10,861 bases of DNA from an uncultured Georgenia sp. GTDB taxonomy: Bacteria; Actinomycetota; Actinomycetes; Actinomycetales; Actinomycetaceae. The translations under genes were made by a program, and so were the position numbers. The stretch lies in the NCBI RefSeq assembly GCF_937958535.1, contig NZ_CALGNQ010000195.1, positions 1 through 10,861 on the forward strand, read 5' to 3'. Below are positions 7,412-10,861 of the stretch, piece by piece; the first letter of the stretch is position 1, and each line of letters starts with the position of its first letter. The notes beneath the pieces are model-generated. The model ran no database searches. It was not told where the DNA came from and saw nothing but the letters and a program-made list of their open reading frames with translations.

Positions 7412-7504
7412 CGCGCCGCCCCGAGACCTCGCGGGTCGGTGAGGCGGTGGTGCAGGGCGCTGGGGATCGGCACTCGCAAGCTCTCGTGTCTTCGTTGCGG
7501 AGAC

Positions 7505-7535
7505 AAAAAAGCGAGGCACGGTCTACGTGCCTCGC
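7505..7535 (-). terminator. Intrinsic terminator in the metNIQ leader (attenuator)
   Basis: On the - strand, GCGAGGCACG (7535-7526), a 5-nt loop and CGTGCCTCGC (7520-7511) form a perfect 10-bp stem, followed at once by six T (7510-7505). This is a textbook rho-independent terminator, rare in such GC-rich DNA. It lies between the leader ORF and metN, 93 nt before the metN start, where it can only terminate or attenuate the metNIQ transcript. Confidence 0.88.
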
Positions 7536-7595
7536 CAAGTCCGGATGCGTCAGTGGGTCATGAACCATCCCGGGACAGGACGAAGCCAGGCGAGG
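7530..7595 (-). promoter_or_regulatory. Predicted antiterminator pairing in the metNIQ leader
   Basis: On the - strand, CCTCGCC (7595-7589, within leader codons 8-10) is exactly complementary to GGCGAGG (7536-7530), most of the 5' arm of the terminator stem. Nested between them, GTCC (7581-7578) can pair with GGAC (7542-7539), and GGATG (7570-7566) with CATCC (7547-7543). This fold and the terminator exclude each other. The pairing starts two bases after the last Cys codon of the leader ORF, which is the geometry expected for ribosome-controlled attenuation. It is drawn by eye, not by energy calculation. Confidence 0.6.
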
Positions 7596-7617
7596 TGCAA
7601 CACGTACACATCGTCAT
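7558..7617 (-). CDS. Cys-rich leader peptide, 19 aa, upstream of metNIQ
   Basis: A 20-codon ORF on the - strand reading MTMCTCCTSPGFVLSRDGS, with Cys at positions 4, 6 and 7. A second ATG at codon 3 could also start it. A purine-rich GGACGG lies a few bases before the ATG. The ORF ends 22 bp before the terminator stem, and its last codons cover part of the predicted antiterminator. Cys is a rare amino acid, so three in four codons is striking. Polycysteine short ORFs acting as cysteine-responsive attenuators have been described in mycobacteria. By inference, low charged tRNA-Cys would stall the ribosome early, let the antiterminator form and switch on metNIQ; full translation would let the terminator form. 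The peptide itself probably has no other job. Confidence 0.75.
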   Translation of the reverse strand: MTMCTCCTSPGFVLSRDGS

Positions 7618-7650
7618 GATCCGTCCAGTCCGTTCGTGATCGAGGGCCGC

Positions 7651-7664
7651 AGCGTAACACGTGT
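7651..7664 (-). promoter_or_regulatory. Candidate promoter of the metNIQ leader, with ACACGTGT palindrome
   Basis: On the - strand, TACGCT (7656-7651) fits a -10 box and is preceded by TGT, giving an extended -10 (TGn). This predicts a start near 7644, about 27 nt before the leader ATG. No good -35 is seen at the usual distance. The 8-bp palindrome ACACGTGT (7657-7664) directly abuts the -10 and could be an operator half-site or chance. Confidence 0.45.
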
Positions 7665-7924
7665 CGAACAGGGCGTGGGCGGGTGTCCGGCCCGCCGTGC
7701 TCGCGTCCGGGGTCGCGATCTCGCGGGATCTCACCGGTGCGGGCGGGTGTGGGAGAACCGCACGCCCACGTCCGCGGGGAAGGTGTCGACGATCTTGGGG
7801 CGGGGTGGTGAGGTCTCGGTGGATCGGAGTTCCGGCCGCCGGTGTCCTTGATGCCGCGCGCAGGCACGAGGCTGCTCCAGCGTCACGGCGGAGGGCTGCT
7901 CCACAGCGCCGCGGCGCGGCCGTA
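7665..7924. other. Non-coding gap between the HNH gene and the metNIQ leader promoter
   Basis: No supported gene lies here. A GC-only hairpin, GGCGGG (7678-7683) with CCCGCC (7691-7696), may weakly end transcription from the HNH gene before the leader promoter. A loop-less 12-bp palindrome GCGCCGCGGCGC sits at 7906-7917. The short - strand frame ending at 7731 is not in register with the HNH gene and shows no recognisable domain. Confidence 0.4.
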
Positions 7925-10177
7925 TCAGAACGGCGGCATGTCGTCCCAGGACCAGCTGGGGCCGTCCTCGACGCCGGGCCACGGCTCGCTCCGGGGCGGT
8001 GCCGCGTGCGGCGCCCAGGTCCCGCCGACGTCGGTCCCGCTCGAGATCTCGGCGAGGACGGCGTCCACGGCGGCCGGGGCGAGGTGACGTCCGGAGCGGG
8101 TGGCCTCGGCGGCGGCAGTGCGCAGCCCATCGGCAGTGCGACGCGGCAGGGTGACGGTCGTGCCGTCGGGCCGACGGAGGTAGCCGTGGCCGGTCGGGGT
8201 GGTCCAGGCGTAGGTCCGGTCGGTGCCGTGGGCGACGGCGAAGGCGCCGATGGACTTGATGCGGTGGTCGGCGGTGCAGAGCGGACCCATGTTCGCCGCG
8301 GAGGTCTCGCCGCCGTGCTGCCACTCGTGCTCGTGGTCGAGGTCGCAGCTCCGTGCGGGGGTGCTGCACCCCGGCCTGATGCACGTGCGGTCGCGCTCGC
8401 GGACGTGGTCAGCGATGGCGGCGGGCGGCTGGTAGCGGGTGCGACCGACGTCGAGCACCTGCTCGGTCACGGGATCGGTGACGAGGCGGCGCCAGACGCC
8501 TCCTCCCGCGGCGATGGCGCGGGCCACCACGGGCGGGACGGGTCCGTACCCCTCGAGCTCGGCGACGGGCTGCGGGTCGCGCTCCATGGCCGTGAGCTCG
8601 GCGGCGTGCGGGTCGGGAAGGAGGACGTCGAGCGGGATGGTGATCCGCACGTCGGCACGTCCGCCACCGAGCATGCCGAGCTTGAGCGTGGGCAGGCACC
8701 CGCCGGGAAGCCGGTGGCTCGGACGGGGCGGCCCGTCGTCGAACCGTGGGACAGACGGTGGTGCATCGTCGTGCTGTGCGGCGGTGTCGTCGTGCTCGGC
8801 AGGCGGCGGGGAGGTCGCGGTGTCACCGGGTGGCGAGGCCGGCCCGCCAGCGGGAGACGGCGCCTCGGCGAGGTCGGACGATGGGACTTCCGGCGCATCA
8901 GCACTCGCGGAGTCGGACGGCGGGACGCCCGGCGCGTCGGCGCCCGTGGAGTCGGACGCCGGAACTTCCGGCGCATCAGCGGCCGTGGAATCGGGCGCTG
9001 AAACGTCTTGTGCGGGGCCGGATGTCCGCGTCTCGCTCCCCGGTGACGTGCAGCCGCACCGGCATCCTTCACCGCGGCACGGGCCGATGTGCCCGCTCTC
9101 GAGCGCCGTGTGCGCCATGAGGGCGAGGGAGTCGGCGCGCAGCTGGTCGAGTGTTCTCCGGTCGCCGTTGTTCTTCGCGGCGCGGGCGGCAGCCTCGAGG
9201 GTGGTGTCGAGGGCAATAGCGTCGCCGGCGGCGAGCACGGCGGTGATGCTGGCCATGCCGTCGGGCAGGGCACGCGGCCGGTGGACGCACCGCTTCTGCC
9301 GGGCGGCGCGATGGCGGGCGTCGGCAGAGTCGGGGTCCACGGCGATGACGGCCTTCGCGAGGTCGTGCTGCACCTGGCGCAGCGTGCGCCCCGGCGCCTT
9401 GGGCAGCACCTCCCACTGGGCGGCCATCGCCACCTCCGCGGGGAGATCCTGCAGCGTGGTGACGATGGCCTGGGCGCGCGGATAGTCGATGAGTCCCGCC
9501 TCGAGCGCTTGACCGGTGGGCTGGAACATGGCCCCGAAGGCCCGACCGCACGCGGCCAGACGGATCGCGGACAGCTTGCTCACCCGCAGCCGCATGGACA
9601 GCTCCTGGCCGGCAACACACTCGCCCCTCGTCCGGCCGGCCACGGTGCCGGGCCATGTGGGGTTGAGCTCGTCACGCTCGGCGAGCACCGCGGCGGCATG
9701 TGCGGCCTTGGCCGCCGACCATGCCTCCATCCGCTTGTACGCCGCGACGACCTCCACGACCGAGTATGTGTCCACCTTATCCAGGTCGATCGCCGCAAGG
9801 AGCTTCGCGAGGCGTTCTCCCGGTGGCAGGTGCTCGAGGTACTCGCCGAGAGCACCTTCCTGGGGAAGGAGCTCCTCCAACGTCCGCTCGGGCCAGTTCT
9901 CCGGATCCGCAGCGGCGTACATGGGAAGGCCGAACGTGAGGAACTCGGCGTCGATCGCGATATCGAGGTCGCGGTGTGGGCTGGGGAGGTCGACGCCGGA
10001 AGCGAGCAGCTCGCCGTCGTCAAGGGCAGCAAGGTGGCTCCGCAGGAACACCTCGATGCCGGAGACGAGCACGCCGGCAAGCACGCCGTCCGCCAGCGTT
10101 CGCGGCCTCCGGCCGAGCGCGGCGGCAGACGTGGCCCGGAGCGGATCGGGTGCGCCGTCGCTACCGTCGTGTGCCAT
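7925..10177 (-). CDS. DUF222 / 13E12-type HNH endonuclease-like protein, 750 aa
   Basis: The ATG at 10177 follows AAGGAGG (10192-10186) with 8 nt spacing; an upstream ATG at 10234 lacks such a site and would start ahead of the promoter. The protein has a DUF222 region (about 100-360) and a C-terminal HNH nuclease motif around 599-640: paired cysteines C599, C604, C611 and C634 (probable zinc sites), with D614-H615, N629 and H638 as the HNH core. All key residues are present. Between the two lies a long low-complexity acidic, Pro/Ser/Ala-rich linker (about 380-490), with a Cys cluster (367-376) and three 13-residue tandem repeats. At 750 aa it is longer than most members. Mycobacterial 13E12 genes include LexA-regulated members, and this gene has a LexA box in its promoter. 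Target and role are unknown; it is often present in many copies per genome. Confidence 0.88.
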   Translation of the reverse strand: MAHDGSDGAPDPLRATSAAALGRRPRTLADGVLAGVLVSGIEVFLRSHLAALDDGELLASGVDLPSPHRDLDIAIDAEFLTFGLPMYAAADPENWPERTLEELLPQEGALGEYLEHLPPGERLAKLLAAIDLDKVDTYSVVEVVAAYKRMEAWSAAKAAHAAAVLAERDELNPTWPGTVAGRTRGECVAGQELSMRLRVSKLSAIRLAACGRAFGAMFQPTGQALEAGLIDYPRAQAIVTTLQDLPAEVAMAAQWEVLPKAPGRTLRQVQHDLAKAVIAVDPDSADARHRAARQKRCVHRPRALPDGMASITAVLAAGDAIALDTTLEAAARAAKNNGDRRTLDQLRADSLALMAHTALESGHIGPCRGEGCRCGCTSPGSETRTSGPAQDVSAPDSTAADAPEVPASDSTGADAPGVPPSDSASADAPEVPSSDLAEAPSPAGGPASPPGDTATSPPPAEHDDTAAQHDDAPPSVPRFDDGPPRPSHRLPGGCLPTLKLGMLGGGRADVRITIPLDVLLPDPHAAELTAMERDPQPVAELEGYGPVPPVVARAIAAGGGVWRRLVTDPVTEQVLDVGRTRYQPPAAIADHVRERDRTCIRPGCSTPARSCDLDHEHEWQHGGETSAANMGPLCTADHRIKSIGAFAVAHGTDRTYAWTTPTGHGYLRRPDGTTVTLPRRTADGLRTAAAEATRSGRHLAPAAVDAVLAEISSGTDVGGTWAPHAAPPRSEPWPGVEDGPSWSWDDMPPF
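8882..8998 (-). repeat. Three tandem 39-bp repeats in the HNH gene linker
   Basis: The coding strand carries three units encoding APDSTAADAPEVP, ASDSTGADAPGVP and PSDSASADAPEVP (residues 394-432). A decayed fourth unit follows. The repeat is in frame and lies in a disordered linker, so unit number could change without breaking the protein. Confidence 0.75.
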
Positions 10178-10198
10178 CGCTACGACCTCCTTCGAACC

Positions 10199-10227
10199 AG
10201 CGTATCGAACATACGTTCGACACGCAA
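10199..10227 (-). promoter_or_regulatory. Promoter of the HNH gene (TTGCGT-17-TACGCT)
   Basis: On the - strand, a -35 TTGCGT (10227-10222) and a -10 TACGCT (10204-10199) are separated by exactly 17 bp. The predicted start near 10192 gives a very short leader that begins at about the Shine-Dalgarno. The spacer is filled by the LexA box. Confidence 0.6.
10205..10220. promoter_or_regulatory. LexA (SOS) box TCGAAC-N4-GTTCGA
   Basis: Perfect match to the actinobacterial SOS box (TCGAAC-N4-GTTCGA). It occupies 16 of the 17 bp between the -35 and -10 of the HNH gene, so bound LexA would block RNA polymerase directly. By inference the gene is induced by DNA damage. The divergent + strand gene starts about 190 bp away and is less likely to be affected. 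Confidence 0.8.
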
Positions 10228-10413
10228 GAGGCAAGGGCGTCGCCGGGGACGGTGCGATAGCTCAGAACCCGCGCCTCGCGGCCGATGGAACGGTCGAGAC
10301 CATCTCTTGCCCGCCCACCAGCACGCGCGGGTGCGCTGAGGCGGACCGGCAGGCTCCGTCCACTCAGCGCGACGTCCGGTACGACACGCCACTGCACCGA
10401 CGAGGGAGCAACA

Positions 10414-10861
10414 GTGACCGAACACCAGCCACCGCCGTACGACCAGTCGTGGGTGCTGGACCCTGCCGCAGGGTCCAGCACCCAGAATGCCCCGCGCCCC
10501 TGGTACACGAAGAAGTGGCTCACGGTCCCGGCCGGCGTCCTGGTGCTCGCCTTCACGGTCGCGGTCGGCATCGGCCTCGCCGTCGGAGGCGACGACGAGC
10601 CCGCCCCCACGCACGCGGAGCAGGCCGCGACCACCGCCGCGACTGAGGACGCCGACACAGCCGAGGCCGAGTGGGAGGCCGCCGAGAAGGCGGCGACGGT
10701 GGAGGCGGAGGAGGCGGAGCGCGCCGCACGCGACGAGGCGGGGAAGGCCGCCGCCGACGAGGCCGAGCGGGAGGCCGCAGAGCAGGCCGAGCGGGAGGCC
10801 GCTGAGCAGGCCGAGCGGGAAGCAGCCGAACAGGCCGAGCGGGAAGCGGCCGAGGAGGCAG
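10414..10861 (+). CDS. Membrane-anchored Ala/Glu-rich coiled-coil protein, 3' end cut by window edge
   Basis: Partial, open to the window end (149 codons). GTG 10414 is preceded by GAGGGAG at 10402-10408, 5 nt upstream. The N-terminal 36 residues are cytoplasmic-type and rich in Pro, Trp and Tyr (EHQPPPYDQSW ... RPWYTKKW). A single hydrophobic segment follows at about 37-58 (LTVPAGVLVLAFTVAVGIGL). The rest, predicted outside the cell, is acidic and Ala/Glu/Arg/Gln-rich and ends in an 8-residue repeat AEREAAEQ, likely to form a long alpha-helix or coiled coil that spaces an unseen C-terminal domain from the membrane. This layout (proline/aromatic N-terminus, one helix, charged spacer) is common in actinobacterial surface proteins, for example those with DUF4352 or excalibur domains, but which domain follows cannot be seen. 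A perfect palindrome lies over codons 13-24. Confidence 0.75.
   Translation, partial: MTEHQPPPYDQSWVLDPAAGSSTQNAPRPWYTKKWLTVPAGVLVLAFTVAVGIGLAVGGDDEPAPTHAEQAATTAATEDADTAEAEWEAAEKAATVEAEEAERAARDEAGKAAADEAEREAAEQAEREAAEQAEREAAEQAEREAAEEA
10450..10484. repeat. Perfect 16-bp-arm palindrome in early coding sequence
   Basis: Arms at 10450-10465 and 10469-10484 are exact reverse complements with a 3-nt spacer (core GGGTGCTGGACCCTG / CAGGGTCCAGCACCC). It encodes WVLDPAAGSSTQ, codons 13-24 of the + strand membrane protein. No T-tract follows. It could be an mRNA hairpin or an inserted palindromic repeat element. Confidence 0.85.
10762..10857 (+). repeat. 24-bp tandem repeat encoding AEREAAEQ
   Basis: Four consecutive 24-bp units (from 10762, 10786, 10810 and 10834), the last slightly diverged (AEREAAEE), continue to the window edge. 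Units differ mainly at third positions, suggesting older duplication or selection on the protein. Unit changes keep the frame. Confidence 0.85.

Noticed and set aside
7412..7519. A longer MetN starting at 7519.
   Set aside because: This start falls inside the terminator stem and the added 36 residues resemble no MetN. The ATG at 7411 fits family length.
7505..7657. A SAM riboswitch in the metNIQ leader.
   Set aside because: Met transport operons often have one, so I looked for SAM-I, SAM-II and SAM-IV core motifs by eye on the - strand and found none. The leader ORF with Cys codons explains the terminator better.
7731..7860. A protein-like - strand stretch (PRPKIVDTFPADVGVRF) downstream of the HNH gene.
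   Set aside because: It has no start or ribosome-binding site of its own, is out of frame with the HNH gene and matches no family I recognise.
7906..7917. 12-bp palindrome GCGCCGCGGCGC as terminator of the HNH gene.
   Set aside because: It has no loop and no T-tract; such strings are common in DNA of this base composition.
7661..9001. Long + strand reading frames opposite the HNH gene (also around 9089-10339).
   Set aside because: They are antisense shadows typical of GC-rich coding DNA; the - strand frame has DUF222 and HNH motifs, a good ribosome-binding site and a promoter.
1..10861. CRISPR arrays, tRNA or rRNA genes, insertion sequences, toxin-antitoxin or phage modules.
   Set aside because: No direct-repeat/spacer pattern, RNA-gene hallmark, transposase motif or terminal repeats were found on either strand. 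The only tandem repeats are in frame within genes.

Overview
The window looks like a chromosomal piece of a high-GC Actinomycetota genome, probably of the Micrococcales/Cellulomonas-Georgenia type. The evidence is the very GC-rich third codon positions, frequent GTG starts, a DUF4389 membrane protein, a DUF222/13E12-type HNH protein, and a LexA box of the actinobacterial form TCGAAC-N4-GTTCGA. The genus is inference; no rRNA or other marker is present.

Layout. (1) 1-1555, + strand: the 3' part of a DUF4389 membrane-protein gene, overlapping by 4 bp a small predicted lipoprotein/membrane-protein gene. (2) 1797-2507, +: a dienelactone hydrolase-family enzyme with an intact Cys-Asp-His triad. 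(3) 2625-4749, +: a two-gene unit encoding a Tm-1-like/UPF0261 protein and a phosphoenolpyruvate hydrolase-family TIM-barrel protein. These are the two halves of plant and fungal Tm-1 proteins, here as separate genes. Two perfect inverted repeats lie in front of the unit. (4) 4771-4824: GC-rich hairpins between convergent units. (5) 7657-4825, - strand: a MetNIQ-type ABC importer operon (metN-metI-metQ), preceded by an unannotated 19-codon Cys-rich leader ORF and an intrinsic terminator, which together look like a ribosome-mediated attenuator. (6) 10227-7925, -: a DUF222-HNH endonuclease-like gene whose promoter spacer is almost entirely filled by a perfect LexA/SOS box. (7) 10414-10861, +: the 5' part of a membrane-anchored, Ala/Glu-rich coiled-coil protein, with a perfect 16-bp-arm palindrome in its first codons and a 24-bp tandem repeat running off the window.

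How it fits together. Transport and regulation form the clearest story: the metNIQ transcript starts with a peptide carrying three Cys codons, and sequence just after those codons can pair with the 5' arm of the downstream terminator. This suggests that cysteine (charged tRNA-Cys) supply controls an importer that homology alone would call a methionine transporter. The HNH gene next to it has its own SOS-type promoter and is not part of that operon. The Tm-1-like pair has no established bacterial function and is the least understood enzyme-like unit here.
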